Made by a program: the position numbers and the translations under genes. 64,000 nucleotides of DNA from NCBI GenBank assembly GCA_963767475.1, contig CAVYEI010000002.1, positions 868,001 to 932,000 on the forward strand, read 5' to 3'. The notes below the pieces were generated by a model. The model was not told the origin of the DNA and searched no databases. It saw only the letters and a program-made list of their open reading frames with translations. Shown piece by piece: positions 55,697-64,000 of this stretch (its first letter is position 1; every line of letters starts with the position of its first letter). This stretch comes from WHSW01 sp963767475. Its GTDB lineage: Bacteria > Actinomycetota > Thermoleophilia > Solirubrobacterales > 70-9.

Positions 55697-56637
55697 AGGT
55701 CGCGGTGCTGAAAGGCGGCCGCGGGCTCGAGCGCCAGGTATCGCTGCGAAGCGGCGCCCGGGTCGAGGATGCGCTCGCCTCGCTCGGCCACGAGGTGCTC
55801 GCGATCGACATCGGCGCCGACCTGGTCGCGAGGCTGAAGCAGGCCCGGCCCGAGGTCGCCTTCGTCGCCCTGCACGGGCCCGGCGGCGAGGACGGCACCG
55901 TCCAGGAGCTGCTCGAGATCCTGCGCATCCCGTATACCGGCCCCGGCGTGCGGGCCTGCGTGCGCTCGATCGACAAGGTGGCGGCCAAGCACGAGCTCCG
56001 CGCTGCCGGCGTCCCGACCCCTGACTGGGCCGCCTTCAATGCGGTCGCCTTTCGCGAGCTCGGCGCCGCCGACACACTGGAGGAGATCGAGGCGAACCTC
56101 GGCTTCCCGCTTGTGGTCAAGCCGGCCGCCGGCGGATCTTCGCTCGGGGTCCGCTTCGCCGCGGCCGCCGAGGAGGTGCCCGCGGCGCTGCTCGCCGCCT
56201 TCTCCTACGACGATCGCGTCCTGCTCGAGCGCCACCACGACGGCCGCGAGCTGGCGATCTCGCTGATCAACGGGATCGCCCTGCCCGCGGTCGAGGTCGT
56301 GCCGCGCGAAGAGGACAGGTTCAACTACGAGGCCCGCTACGAGATCGGGCGCAGCGAGTACGTCTGCCCGGCCGATCTCGGCGCCGCCGAAGGCCCGATC
56401 CTCGACGCCGCCCTGAGGACCTGGGACGTGCTCGGCTTCGACGGCTTCTGCCGCGTCGACATGATCCTCGGCGAGGACGGGCCCCAGGTGCTGGAGGCAA
56501 ACGCGATCCCGGGCCTCACCGACACATCGCTGCTACCGATGGCCGGTGAGGCCGCGGGACTGGGGTTCGAGCGCCTCTGCGAGCGACTGCTGGAGCTGGC
56601 GCTGGAGCGCCAGCCGGTCAGCGCCTCCGCTTCTTGA
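55693..56637 (+). CDS. D-alanine--D-alanine ligase family protein (ATP-grasp)
   Basis: The protein has 314 residues, a normal Ddl length. The N-terminus MKVAVLKGGRGLERQVSLRSG has the Ddl Glu-x-x-Val-Ser signature. FVALHGPGGEDGTVQELLEIL, VVKPAAGGSSLGV (ATP-grasp glycine loop), RVDMILGEDGPQVLEANAIPGLTDTSLLP (Mg2+ ligands) complete the site. It joins two D-amino acids for peptidoglycan, or a related dipeptide. GGEDG matches Ddl well. It is coupled by a 4-base overlap to the aminotransferase. Whether it is the housekeeping Ddl cannot be decided; the mur genes are not in the window. Confidence 0.88.
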   Translation: MKVAVLKGGRGLERQVSLRSGARVEDALASLGHEVLAIDIGADLVARLKQARPEVAFVALHGPGGEDGTVQELLEILRIPYTGPGVRACVRSIDKVAAKHELRAAGVPTPDWAAFNAVAFRELGAADTLEEIEANLGFPLVVKPAAGGSSLGVRFAAAAEEVPAALLAAFSYDDRVLLERHHDGRELAISLINGIALPAVEVVPREEDRFNYEARYEIGRSEYVCPADLGAAEGPILDAALRTWDVLGFDGFCRVDMILGEDGPQVLEANAIPGLTDTSLLPMAGEAAGLGFERLCERLLELALERQPVSASAS

Positions 56638-58399
56638 CCTTGAACGCCGCCTCCGCGGGGGTCGCGTCGGTGCCGCCCATCCCCACAGCGCGGACCGCGA
56701 ACACGTGCCGCCCCCGCTTCAGCCTGCGGTAGCTCTGCGGTGAGCCGCAGGCGGCGAACGCCGCCCCGTCGAGGCTGCACTCGAACGTAGCCGCCGGGTC
56801 TGTGGAGACGAAGGCCAGACTCGCCTTGCGCTTGCGCAGCTGCTTCTTCGACGGTCCCTGGGAGATCGTCGTCTCGGGCGTCGCCGCCGACGGGCTCGGC
56901 GCGGCGGGGACCTCGACCTGGACGGTCGCCGTGTCGCTGAGGCCGAGCGGGTCGGTCGCCGTAAGGGTCACCGTGTAGGTGCCCGGTCCCGCGAACACGT
57001 GCGTCGGCGCGAAGCCGGTCGCCGAGCCGCCGTCGCCGAAGTCCCAGCTCAGGGCGAGCTCGTCGCCGTCGTCGGGATCGCTCGTTCCGGCCGCCGTGAA
57101 GGCGGCCTGTTGACCGACCGACGCGGTCGCCGGCCCGCTCGCCGACGCCACCGGGGCTCGGCGCTGGTACTCGAACGCACCGATGTCCGCGCGAGCGCCG
57201 GCGGTTTCGTCGCCGTCGACCGGTCGCAGTGCGTTGTCGCGGTCTACCGTCAGCGGGCTCGCCGGATCCGCGGCATCGATCAGCTGCGAGGCCGCCCGGA
57301 GGCGGAAGTTCTCGACCAGGCCGCCGACGAACTGCGGATCGTGTGCGGTGTTGCCGGCGCCGAACGTGGCGTCGCACTGGCCGGCCGCCTCGAGCTGGTT
57401 CGGGTCGGTCCAGTTCGAGTAGGTGACGCCGAGCGTGGTCACGAACCCGTTCTCGCCGAAGCACCGAAGCGCGAAGGCGAAGTTGCTGATCACGGAGTCG
57501 CGGAGCACGACCGAGGTCGAGGTCGTGTCGGCGCTGGCCACGATCGCGGCACCGACATCGCTGCCGACGATCGTCAGGTGGCGGGCGATCACGTTCGCCC
57601 CGCTGAGAGCGGAGATCGCCCCGTCCCCGCCGGCGAAGCCGGAGCCAGGCCGGAGCACCGAGTTGTCGATCGTCAGCGAGCTCCCGGTCTGGCCCGTCTC
57701 AATCGACGACCTACCTGAGCGAATCGTCGACCGGCTCACGCTGACGTCGGCACCGGCGATGTGGGCGGTGATCCCGACCCCGCGCGAGCGCACCGACGAG
57801 TCCCGCACCGTCGTATCCCCGGCGGCCGGGACCCTGATCGCGGTGAAGCCGTCGATGCTGACGCTGCTGTCCTCGAGTACCGCACCAGGCTCGGCGCTGA
57901 CACCTGTCAGGTTGGCAAGCGGGGTTCCCTCGTGGACGACCTCGATTCCGGACGCTGTCCCATCGAGGCTCAACCCGGTGACGCTGTCGGCGTCGCGAAC
58001 ACGGATCGTCAGATCCTCGATCGTCGAGCTCGGGTTCAGCACCCGCACGCCCGGGAGGCTCGGCCCGGCGGGCGCGATCACGGTCGCGCCGACCCCCTCG
58101 CCGATCAGGTGGACCGGCTCGGAGTCGATGTAGTTGAGAGTTTCGGCGTACGGCGTTCCGCCGTTGGCGCCGACCAGGACGTTGTCGGCAACGCCGTTGG
58201 CCGCCGCGGTGTCGAGCGCCTCGTCGATCGTCGGCTTCGCGATGCCGCCGAGCGGACAGGGGTTCTTGTTGACGCAGAAGACCGCCGCTTCGGCGCTGCT
58301 GGCCCCGACCGAGAGGGCCAGGATTGCGATCAACAGGGCCGCGACGGCGGCCGCGGATCGAAGGACGGAGGGCGTGGTGATGTCTGTTTGGTTGTTCAT
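56618..58399 (-). CDS. Secreted beta-helix protein with PKD domain
   Basis: This 593-residue protein has a signal peptide (SVLRSAAAVAALLIAILALSVGASSAEA). The region at about 60-370 is a right-handed parallel beta-helix (choice-of-anchor/CSLREA-like repeats such as IEVVHEGTPLANLTGV, IRSGRSSIETGQTGSSLTIDNS). The spacer RPVDGDETAGARADIGAFEYQ is typical of such proteins. A PKD domain at about 415-500 (LSWDFGDGGSATGFAPTHVFAGPG) and a basic C-terminal domain with FVSTDPAATFECSLDG complete it. It is probably an extracellular adhesin or glycan-binding protein. Its end overlaps the convergent ligase gene by 20 bases. Confidence 0.85.
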   Translation of the reverse strand: MNNQTDITTPSVLRSAAAVAALLIAILALSVGASSAEAAVFCVNKNPCPLGGIAKPTIDEALDTAAANGVADNVLVGANGGTPYAETLNYIDSEPVHLIGEGVGATVIAPAGPSLPGVRVLNPSSTIEDLTIRVRDADSVTGLSLDGTASGIEVVHEGTPLANLTGVSAEPGAVLEDSSVSIDGFTAIRVPAAGDTTVRDSSVRSRGVGITAHIAGADVSVSRSTIRSGRSSIETGQTGSSLTIDNSVLRPGSGFAGGDGAISALSGANVIARHLTIVGSDVGAAIVASADTTSTSVVLRDSVISNFAFALRCFGENGFVTTLGVTYSNWTDPNQLEAAGQCDATFGAGNTAHDPQFVGGLVENFRLRAASQLIDAADPASPLTVDRDNALRPVDGDETAGARADIGAFEYQRRAPVASASGPATASVGQQAAFTAAGTSDPDDGDELALSWDFGDGGSATGFAPTHVFAGPGTYTVTLTATDPLGLSDTATVQVEVPAAPSPSAATPETTISQGPSKKQLRKRKASLAFVSTDPAATFECSLDGAAFAACGSPQSYRRLKRGRHVFAVRAVGMGGTDATPAEAAFKVKKRRR

Positions 58400-58457
58400 G
58401 GCGTCAGGCTCGCGCTCGTGGGCAGATCCGTCATCGGGGTCGAACCCTGAGATCCCC

Positions 58458-58736
58458 TTAGCCGATCTCCAGCTCTGTGACCTGCGTCACCGTTGTGCGC
58501 GCGGCGACGTAGTCGGGCAGCGTGCCCAGCGCCTCCTCCGCGCTCCGCGCCTCCAGCTCCCACCAGATCTCGTGCCCGCCGAAGCGACAGGAGCCGATCG
58601 TGGGCCGATGGCGCAGCGGGCTGGCGAACCCGCTCCAGGCAGCGAACGCGGCGGCGCACTCCTCGCGCCGATGGCGGTGATAGAGCAGAAACCTCTGCAT
58701 GAACTGGATCGTCGACTCAATCGCGTCCGCGGACAT
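58458..58736 (-). CDS. Small hypothetical protein (92 aa)
   Basis: This 92-residue protein (MSADAIESTIQFMQRFLLYHRHRREECAAA...) is helical at first. It ends in a compact segment GSCRFGGHEIWWELEARSAEEALGTLPDYVAAR and strand VTELEIG. The form resembles proteins of the YCII/antibiotic-monooxygenase-like ferredoxin fold used as single-domain binding proteins, but no motif is decisive. It lies head-to-head with the LuxR regulator, 39 bases apart, so the two may be co-regulated. Confidence 0.65.
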   Translation of the reverse strand: MSADAIESTIQFMQRFLLYHRHRREECAAAFAAWSGFASPLRHRPTIGSCRFGGHEIWWELEARSAEEALGTLPDYVAARTTVTQVTELEIG

Positions 58737-58767
58737 CAGGGCACGCCACTGATATCCGCGTCGTAGG

Positions 58768-58806
58768 CTGCATCGGTGGGGATCGGCGAATCTGCATCGG
58801 TGGGGA
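58768..58806 (+). repeat. 24-bp-spaced duplication of the LuxR gene start region
   Basis: CTGCATCGGTGGGGA occurs at 58768-58782 and again at 58792-58806. The repeat period is 24 bases (8 codons), so both copies present a GTG in the same frame (58776 and 58800). This looks like a recent tandem duplication of the translation start. Confidence 0.6.
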
Positions 58807-61709
58807 CGCCAGACCCCCTGCTCGGCCGCGACGCCGAGTTCGCCACCCTCACCGGGCTGGTCGACCGCCTCACCGACCGCAGCCCCGGGTTCCTCTTCAT
58901 CCAGGGAGAACCCGGAATCGGCAAGACGCGCCTGCTTGCCGAGCTCGCCCGGCTCGCCGACGATCGGGAGATGCTGGTGCTCGGCGGCACGGCGGCGGAG
59001 TTCGAGGCTGAGGTGGCCTTCGCCGTGATCGTGGACGCAATCGATGCCTATCTGGAGTCGATGCCGCCGATCACGTTCGAGCGACTGCCCGCGGAGACGG
59101 GGGCGGACCTCGGCCTCATTTTTCCCTCGCTGCGTTCGCTCGCCGCTGACCAGGACGGCCCGGCGATCGCCCAGGAGCGCGTGCGGGCGTACTACGCGGT
59201 TCGCGAGCTGCTCGAGCGGCTCGCCGCGACGCGGCCGCTGCTGCTGATCCTCGACGACCTTCACTGGGCCGACCGGGCTTCGCTCGAGCTCGTCTGCCAC
59301 CTGCTTCGCCGCCCGCCGGGGGCCCCGGTGTTGATCGTCGGCGCCTTTCGCACCGGCCAGGCGGATCCGTTGCTGGCGACGACGATCGACCGGACCGCGG
59401 CGGAGGGTGGGCTGGTCCGGATCGAGCTCGGACCTCTGGGGCGCGCGGACGCCGACGAGCTGGTCGGAGATTCGGCCTCCCGCGATCACAGTCGTCTCTA
59501 TGAGGCGAGCGGCGGCAACCCGTTCTACCTGCTCCAACTGGCGCGGTCGGGGGCGGCCGGCGATGCAATCGAGCTCGGCGAGGCAGGTGGCGGCGGGATC
59601 CCGGCGGCGGTGTTCGCGGCGATCGAGCAGGAGCTGGACGGGCTCTCGCCCCAGGCCCAGGCCCTGGCGCGCGGAGGAGCGGTGGTCGGGGATCCGTTCG
59701 AGATCGACCTTGCGGCTGAGGCGGCGGGGATCGGCGAGGAGGAGGCGCTCGAGCTGCTCGACGACCTGACCGCGCGGGAGCTCGTCCATCAGGCCGACAT
59801 ACCCCGGCGGTTTCGCTTCCGCCATCCGCTGGTACGCGCGGCGGTCTACCAGTCAACGCCACCCGGGGTCAGGCTCGCCGCGCACGAGCGGACCGCGGCG
59901 GCGCTCGCTCAACGCGGCGCCCCAGCCCAGGAGCGCGCCCATCACGTGGAGCACGCGGCCAAGGCCGGCGACGAGGCGTCGGCGGCAACCCTGAGCGAAG
60001 CCGCCGATTGGGCTCGGATGCGAGCGCCGGCCAGCGCCGCGCGCTGGTATGAAGCATCGCTGCGCCTGCGCGGTGAAGCTGCACCGCGTGCCGAGCGATT
60101 GGAGCTGCTGATCGCCTTGGCGATGTCGCTGGGCGAGACCGGCGAGCTGGCGCGAGCGCGAGCCGCACTGGTGGAAGCGATCGATCTCGTCCCACCGGAG
60201 GCGAGCGTCCTGCGGGTGCAGCTGATCGCCGGCTGCGCCCGGGTCGAGGGGTTGCTCGGCCGCCATGCCGACGCCCGGCGGCGATTGGAGCGCGAGCTCG
60301 AGTCTGGGTCCGAGCAGCCGGCCGTCGAAACCATCTGGCTGCTGGTTGCGCTCTCGCTCGACGCCTTCTACGCCGGTGACTTCGCCGCCATGGACGAATC
60401 CTCGCGGCGCGCGCTCGAGGTCGCCAGGACCCAGCCGGACGAGACCCTGATCGCGATGGCAGTCGCCGGCAGTGCGATGGCCGCGGCCTTCGCCGGCGAG
60501 GTTGAGCGTGCCGACGCGCTGCGCGAGGAGGGCGCGAGCCTGATCGACGGCCGGTCCGACGAGGAGCTGTTCGGGCTACTCGAATCGGTTTCGAATCTCT
60601 GCGGAGCCGAGCTCTTCCTCGATCACTACGAAGACGCCGTCGTACATGCCGAACGCGGACTGGGGCTCGCCCGCGCGACGGGCGCGGGGGCCAGCGCTCC
60701 GACGCTGACGATCACCCTCGGAACTGCGCTCTGGGCGCTCGGGCGCCTGCCCGAGTCGACCGCGGTCCTGCTGGCCGGGGTCGATGCGGCTCGGGTGATC
60801 GGCAACTCTCAGGCACTCGTCTGGCTGCTCTCCAACCAGGCGATGGCGCTGCTGCACGCCGGCGACCTGCGAGCCGCGAGGCGAGCGGCGCGAGAGAGCG
60901 TTGAGATAGCCGAGGGCGAGGAGACCAACGTGGTCGCGGCCTGGGCCTGGGCGATCCTGGCGGCCGTGCTTGCGGCGGACGGAGACGCGGCCGAGGCGCG
61001 CCGCGCGCTGGTGGATCGGGTCGGGGGCCACGGGCTCGACTCGCTTGGCGGCGGCTGGCGCGTCTATTACCTCGAGTGCCTGGTCGCGGTCGAACTCGAG
61101 CTCGGCGAGGCGACCGCGGCGAACGACGCTGCTGAGGTAGCCACTCAGCTTGCCCAGGCCAGCGGCTTGCCGATGTCGGCGACGATGGCGGCCCGCGCCG
61201 ACGCCAGGATCGCGCTCGCGGCTGGTGACCATGAGCGCGCCGTCGAGCGTGCGCGCAGCTCCGCGACCTCCGCCGAGCAATGCGGCTCCCGGCTCGAGGC
61301 CGCGCGCTCGCGAGCGCTGGCCGGGGCGGCGCTGAGCCGGGCCGGCCGCGAGGACGAGGCGATCGCCGAGCTCGCGGCGGCGGCGGCCGAGCTCGATGCC
61401 TGCGGGGCGCCGCGCTACCGCGACGAGGCCGAGCGCGAGCTGCGACGCGCCGGCGGTCGTGTCCACCGTCGATCGAAACCTGGCGGTGGCGAGGGCGGCC
61501 TCGAGTCGCTCACCGGTCGCGAGCGCGAGGTCGCGGCGCTCGTCGCCGAGCATCACTCGAACAAGGAGATCGCGGCCGAGCTCTTCCTCAGCCTGAAGAC
61601 GATCGAGACCCACCTGCGAAACATCTTCCGCAAGCTCGACGTCTCATCACGGGCCGAGGTTGCGCGAGCCGTCAGTCGATCAGCCGACGTTCGGTCGCCC
61701 AGCGGCTGA
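58776..61709 (+). CDS. Large LuxR-family ATPase transcriptional regulator (LAL type)
   Basis: This 977-residue protein has an N-terminal AAA/STAND ATPase (LLGRDAEFATLTGLV, Walker A GEPGIGKTRLL, Walker B LLLILDDLHWAD), an arm region, and a TPR-like helical middle (about 400-890). A C-terminal LuxR HTH (about 905-970: LESLTGREREVAALVAEHHSNKEIAAELFLSLKTIETHLRNIFRKL) completes it. The design is that of LAL/MalT-like activators that use ATP and an unknown inducer. The start may be GTG 58776 or GTG 58800 because the start region is duplicated. Its 3' end overlaps the convergent response regulator gene by 38 bases. Confidence 0.92.
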   Translation: MGIGESASVGTPDPLLGRDAEFATLTGLVDRLTDRSPGFLFIQGEPGIGKTRLLAELARLADDREMLVLGGTAAEFEAEVAFAVIVDAIDAYLESMPPITFERLPAETGADLGLIFPSLRSLAADQDGPAIAQERVRAYYAVRELLERLAATRPLLLILDDLHWADRASLELVCHLLRRPPGAPVLIVGAFRTGQADPLLATTIDRTAAEGGLVRIELGPLGRADADELVGDSASRDHSRLYEASGGNPFYLLQLARSGAAGDAIELGEAGGGGIPAAVFAAIEQELDGLSPQAQALARGGAVVGDPFEIDLAAEAAGIGEEEALELLDDLTARELVHQADIPRRFRFRHPLVRAAVYQSTPPGVRLAAHERTAAALAQRGAPAQERAHHVEHAAKAGDEASAATLSEAADWARMRAPASAARWYEASLRLRGEAAPRAERLELLIALAMSLGETGELARARAALVEAIDLVPPEASVLRVQLIAGCARVEGLLGRHADARRRLERELESGSEQPAVETIWLLVALSLDAFYAGDFAAMDESSRRALEVARTQPDETLIAMAVAGSAMAAAFAGEVERADALREEGASLIDGRSDEELFGLLESVSNLCGAELFLDHYEDAVVHAERGLGLARATGAGASAPTLTITLGTALWALGRLPESTAVLLAGVDAARVIGNSQALVWLLSNQAMALLHAGDLRAARRAARESVEIAEGEETNVVAAWAWAILAAVLAADGDAAEARRALVDRVGGHGLDSLGGGWRVYYLECLVAVELELGEATAANDAAEVATQLAQASGLPMSATMAARADARIALAAGDHERAVERARSSATSAEQCGSRLEAARSRALAGAALSRAGREDEAIAELAAAAAELDACGAPRYRDEAERELRRAGGRVHRRSKPGGGEGGLESLTGREREVAALVAEHHSNKEIAAELFLSLKTIETHLRNIFRKLDVSSRAEVARAVSRSADVRSPSG

Positions 61710-62322
61710 GCTCGTGGCGGTTGGAGAGCTGGAGCTTGCGCAGCACGGCGCTCACGTGGGCCTCGACCGTCTTCGCCGAGATCGAGAGCTCGAGCGCGAT
61801 CTCCTTGTAGAGGTAGCCGCGGGCGATCAGCCGCAGGACCTCGCGCTCGCGGGTGGTCAGCTGGTCGAGCTCGGGATCGACCTCGGCCTCGGTCAGCTGG
61901 CCGGCGAAGGCATCGAGGACGAAGCCGGCAAGTCGCGGTGAGAAGACGGCGTCACCGTCGCGAACCCGGCGCACGGCGTCGGCGAGCTCGGGACCCGAGA
62001 TCGTCTTCGTGACGTAGCCGCGGGCACCGGCGCGGACGATCGCGATCACGTCCTCGGTGGCGTCGGAGACCGAGAGCGCGAGGAAGCGCTGAGACGGATT
62101 CACGGCCGCCACCTTGCGGATCACCTCGACCCCGCCGCCGCCCGGCATGTGGACGTCGAGCAGGACGACGTCGGGGCGCTCGGTGGTGATCAGGCGCACG
62201 GCCTCCTCGACCGAGCCGACGTCGCCGCGGACGTCGACGAGGCCCTCGAGCTCGGCACGCACGCCGCTGCGGAAGATCGCGTGGTCGTCGACGATCACGA
62301 CGCTGGGAGTCGGCGGGCTCAC
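61672..62322 (-). CDS. NarL/FixJ-family response regulator
   Basis: The protein has 216 residues from GTG 62322. The receiver domain has the phosphoacceptor Asp in PDVVLLDVHMPGGGG, the acidic pair in VVIVDDHAIF, and the Lys in GYVTKTISG. The C-terminal LuxR HTH is LTTREREVLRLIARGYLYKEIALELSISAKTVEAHVSAVLRKLQLSNRHEL. The gene overlaps the sensor kinase gene by 4 bases (GTGA), so they are a cognate pair. Its targets may include envelope-stress genes, given the PspC domain of the kinase. Confidence 0.94.
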   Translation of the reverse strand: MSPPTPSVVIVDDHAIFRSGVRAELEGLVDVRGDVGSVEEAVRLITTERPDVVLLDVHMPGGGGVEVIRKVAAVNPSQRFLALSVSDATEDVIAIVRAGARGYVTKTISGPELADAVRRVRDGDAVFSPRLAGFVLDAFAGQLTEAEVDPELDQLTTREREVLRLIARGYLYKEIALELSISAKTVEAHVSAVLRKLQLSNRHELSRWATERRLID

Positions 62323-63671
62323 GCCGGTGCCGCCTCGATCGTGAGCTCGACCTCGGTGCCCGATCCCGGCGTTGAACGAACCGTCGCGGTGCCTCCGTGG
62401 CGCTCCATCCGCCCAATGATCGACTCCCGCAGGCCGCGACGGTCCGCCGGCACGCGCTCCGGGTCGAAGCCTTCGCCGCGGTCGCGGACGAAGATCTGCG
62501 TGCGCTGCGGATCCATCTCCGCATAGACGGCGATCGGGCCGGCGTCGGCGGCGAACTTGGCGGCGTTGGTGAGCGCCTCCCGGGTCGCCGCCAGCAACGC
62601 CGCGGCGCGCTCGTCCAGTGGTCGGTCGCCGACAGCGACGACGTCGATCGCGACGCCATGGGCATCCTCGACCTCGGCCGCGGCCGCGTCGAGGGCGCTG
62701 GCGAGGCTGTCGCCGTTTCGCGACGGCCGCTCGAACAGCCAAGCGCGCAGCTCGCGCTCCTGGCGCCGCGCCAGCGCCGCGACCTCGCGCGGGTCGGAGG
62801 CGCGCTTCTGCATCAGGGTCAGCGTCTGCAGAACCGAGTCGTGAAGGTGCGCGGCGACCTCGGCCCGCTCCTGCGAGCGGATCCGCTCCGCCCGCTCGGC
62901 GGCGAGGTTCCGGCCCAGCCGCCACAGGAACGGAGCCAGGATCAGCCCGAGCGCGAGCGCGGCGACGACGACCGCCAAGACCACGTCGCGGGCCTGCCCG
63001 AGCGCGCCGTTGGCGTAGAGGAAGAGCAGCGCCGCGCCGAGCACGAGGGCGACGCCGAATCCACCGCGGTACACGTCGCCGAGTTGCCGGTTGGGCGCGG
63101 CTTCGGGCGGTGCGTGATCAGGCCCCCCTCCGGCTGGCCCCGCCGCCACCGCAGGCGAAGCCGAGGAGGCGGGCGCAACGCTGGTGAGATGGGGGGCGGG
63201 CGGAACGTTCGTCTGATGGGAGGCGGGCGCAACGCTGGTTCGTGTTCCCTGACGCCACAGCAGCGCCGCCCCGGAGGCGGCGAGGATCAGCGGCCAGACG
63301 AGCGCGTCCGACCACCAGATGCCGGCCTCGCGCAGGAGCAGCAGCCCGGCCAGGGTGAGGAAGCCGACGCCCGCCGCGACCCGCCAGTTGGCGACCTTGA
63401 CTCGCGCGACGAGCCCCTCGATCCGGTTGACGTCGGCTGGATCCGGCTCCGCGTCGCCCTCCGCCATGAAGATCCAGGCGAGGACGTAGCCGGCGAGCGC
63501 CGCCCCGGAGCTTGCGATCACGAGCACGCCGAAGACGATCCGCACGAGCAGCGGGTCGACGCCGAGCCAGCGGGCGAACCCGGCGCAAACCCCGGCGACG
63601 AGCGCATGGCGACGGTCGCGGGTCAGCGGCGGGCGGGGCCGACGATCGGGCGAAACGCCCTCAGCGCTCAC
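62319..63671 (-). CDS. PspC-domain sensor histidine kinase (NarX/LiaS-like)
   Basis: The protein has about 450 residues (start GTG 63671; GTG 63692 also possible). An N-terminal PspC domain (RDRRHALVAGVCAGFARWLGVDPLLVRIVFGVLVIASSG) is followed by several membrane helices. A Pro/Ala-rich linker with repeats (TSVAPAS, TNVPPAPH) precedes the HisKA_3 domain, with the phospho-His in AEVAAHLHDSVLQTL. The HATPase domain has EALTNAAKFA (N box), VRDRGEGFDP and STPGSGTEVEL. Soluble ATPase and His residues appear intact, so it should signal to the downstream NarL-type regulator. PspC suggests membrane stress sensing. Confidence 0.92.
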   Translation of the reverse strand: MSAEGVSPDRRPRPPLTRDRRHALVAGVCAGFARWLGVDPLLVRIVFGVLVIASSGAALAGYVLAWIFMAEGDAEPDPADVNRIEGLVARVKVANWRVAAGVGFLTLAGLLLLREAGIWWSDALVWPLILAASGAALLWRQGTRTSVAPASHQTNVPPAPHLTSVAPASSASPAVAAGPAGGGPDHAPPEAAPNRQLGDVYRGGFGVALVLGAALLFLYANGALGQARDVVLAVVVAALALGLILAPFLWRLGRNLAAERAERIRSQERAEVAAHLHDSVLQTLTLMQKRASDPREVAALARRQERELRAWLFERPSRNGDSLASALDAAAAEVEDAHGVAIDVVAVGDRPLDERAAALLAATREALTNAAKFAADAGPIAVYAEMDPQRTQIFVRDRGEGFDPERVPADRRGLRESIIGRMERHGGTATVRSTPGSGTEVELTIEAAPA

Positions 63672-63849
63672 GATCACCGTCGCTGAGCCCACTGACCAGC
63701 AGGATCGTCCCGATGACTGCCGCGACGAGCGCTCCGAACACGCCCAGCGTCAGCGACAGGGCGTCCTCCTGATCCAAGAGCAGGAGGACGCCCATGACGA
63801 GCACGGCGAGGCCGGCTGCGAGTGAGGTCGAGTCGACCCGACGGCTCAA
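63661..63849 (-). CDS. Small two-helix membrane protein in the kinase operon
   Basis: The protein has 62 residues from TTG 63849, with two hydrophobic helices (LAAGLAVLVMGVLLLLDQ and LGVFGALVAAVIGTILLVSGL) joined by DALSLTLG. It overlaps the upstream gene by 4 bases (TTGA) and the kinase by 11, so it is part of one operon. It may be a small membrane partner of the PspC kinase; this is inferred only from position. Confidence 0.7.
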   Translation of the reverse strand: MSRRVDSTSLAAGLAVLVMGVLLLLDQEDALSLTLGVFGALVAAVIGTILLVSGLSDGDRER

Positions 63850-64000
63850 TTGCGCCGCGACCCCCGGTCCGGGCCGTTGGCCTCATCCTCGGGGACGTTG
63901 GCCTCATTCTCGGGGACGTTCGCCGCCTCTTCGGTGCAGGCCGCCTCGAGCGCCGCCGACATCTCGTCGTCTTGGCCGCGCTCGAAGCGGAAGTGCCCGT
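63846..64000 (-). CDS. C-terminal part of an acidic-tailed protein, 5' end outside window
   Basis: Reading the minus strand from the window edge gives 50 codons ending at TGA 63846: GHFRFERGQDDEMSAALEAACTEE, then two near-identical units (NVPENEA, NVPEDEA) and a basic end. The domain itself lies outside. The gene is upstream of and overlaps the small membrane protein gene by 4 bases, so it belongs to the same kinase operon. Confidence 0.65.
   Translation of the reverse strand, partial: GHFRFERGQDDEMSAALEAACTEEAANVPENEANVPEDEANGPDRGSRRN

Noticed and set aside
63181..63245. Short near-repeats (GGGCGCAACGCTGGT-like) suggesting a repeat array or CRISPR
   Set aside because: They are three imperfect in-frame units in the kinase linker (TSVAPAS / TNVPPAP / TSVAPAS), with no spacer structure.

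Overview
The window is roughly 70% GC by eye and almost fully coding. It looks like chromosomal DNA from an actinobacterium of the class Thermoleophilia (Solirubrobacterales-like). Indicators are several small SnoaL/NTF2-like proteins with the N-terminus MSQENVE, many GTG starts, short or absent leaders, secreted repeat proteins, and a menaquinol:cytochrome c reductase of split, b6f-like type. Lineage is inferred from gene content; there is no rRNA here. I see no phage, insertion sequence, CRISPR array or origin. One tRNA-Lys(CUU) is present at 26993-27064.

Layout. 1-7.9 kb: end of a HAD phosphatase, a SnoaL-like protein, a DtxR/MntR-type metal regulator, a PLP aminotransferase divergent from an inositol monophosphatase, a secreted LamG/PASTA protein, sucCD and a haloacid-dehalogenase-like protein. 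7.9-18.8 kb: sulfotransferase, FAD oxidase, a secreted decapeptide-repeat protein, a frameshifted GH15 glucoamylase/trehalase-like gene divergent from a frameshifted RpiB-like gene, a RibD-like reductase, GNAT, secreted GH31 glycosidase and a membrane protein. 18.8-23.5 kb: nucleotide-sugar dehydrogenase, a WecB-like fragment, GST and tandem S51 peptidases. 23.5-25.5 kb: an ECF sigma / anti-sigma pair and a membrane-anchored secreted protein sharing one bipartite promoter motif.

25.5-30.9 kb: SnoaL-like pair, RTX-repeat protein, tRNA-Lys, a TPR-like membrane protein, tatC, tatA, a double-domain dCTP-deaminase-like protein and a zinc-ribbon protein. 30.9-38.9 kb is a dense minus-strand respiratory and tetrapyrrole cluster. 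In transcription order it runs hemB, a fused siroheme-decarboxylase-like gene (AhbA-AhbB), hemL, a prenyl-synthase-like helical protein, Rieske protein, cytochrome b, cytochrome b/c fusion, menG/ubiE and a polyprenyl diphosphate synthase. Heme precursor supply, menaquinone synthesis and the complex using both are thus encoded together.

38.9-47.7 kb: LysE exporter, PAS-EAL phosphodiesterase, Tat-exported FAD oxidoreductase, ABC-2 exporter, YmdB-like phosphoesterase, a decayed SnoaL-like gene and a secreted M1 peptidase. 47.7-51.9 kb: a four-gene minus-strand operon for membrane glycan or lipid chemistry (GT-C-like protein with a PepSY-like domain, GtrA, alkaline-phosphatase-fold enzyme, membrane protein). 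51.9-64 kb: amino-acid-oxidase-like enzyme, ArsR/AHSA1 pair under a consensus promoter filled by a palindrome, aminotransferase plus D-Ala-D-Ala ligase, beta-helix/PKD protein, a large LuxR-family ATPase regulator, and a NarL/PspC-kinase two-component operon.

The most noteworthy signals are the ECF regulon with a shared promoter, the fused AhbAB homologue beside hemB and hemL, and the ArsR promoter/operator. Three single-base indels within 900 bp at 12.9-13.8 kb look like assembly error or local decay.
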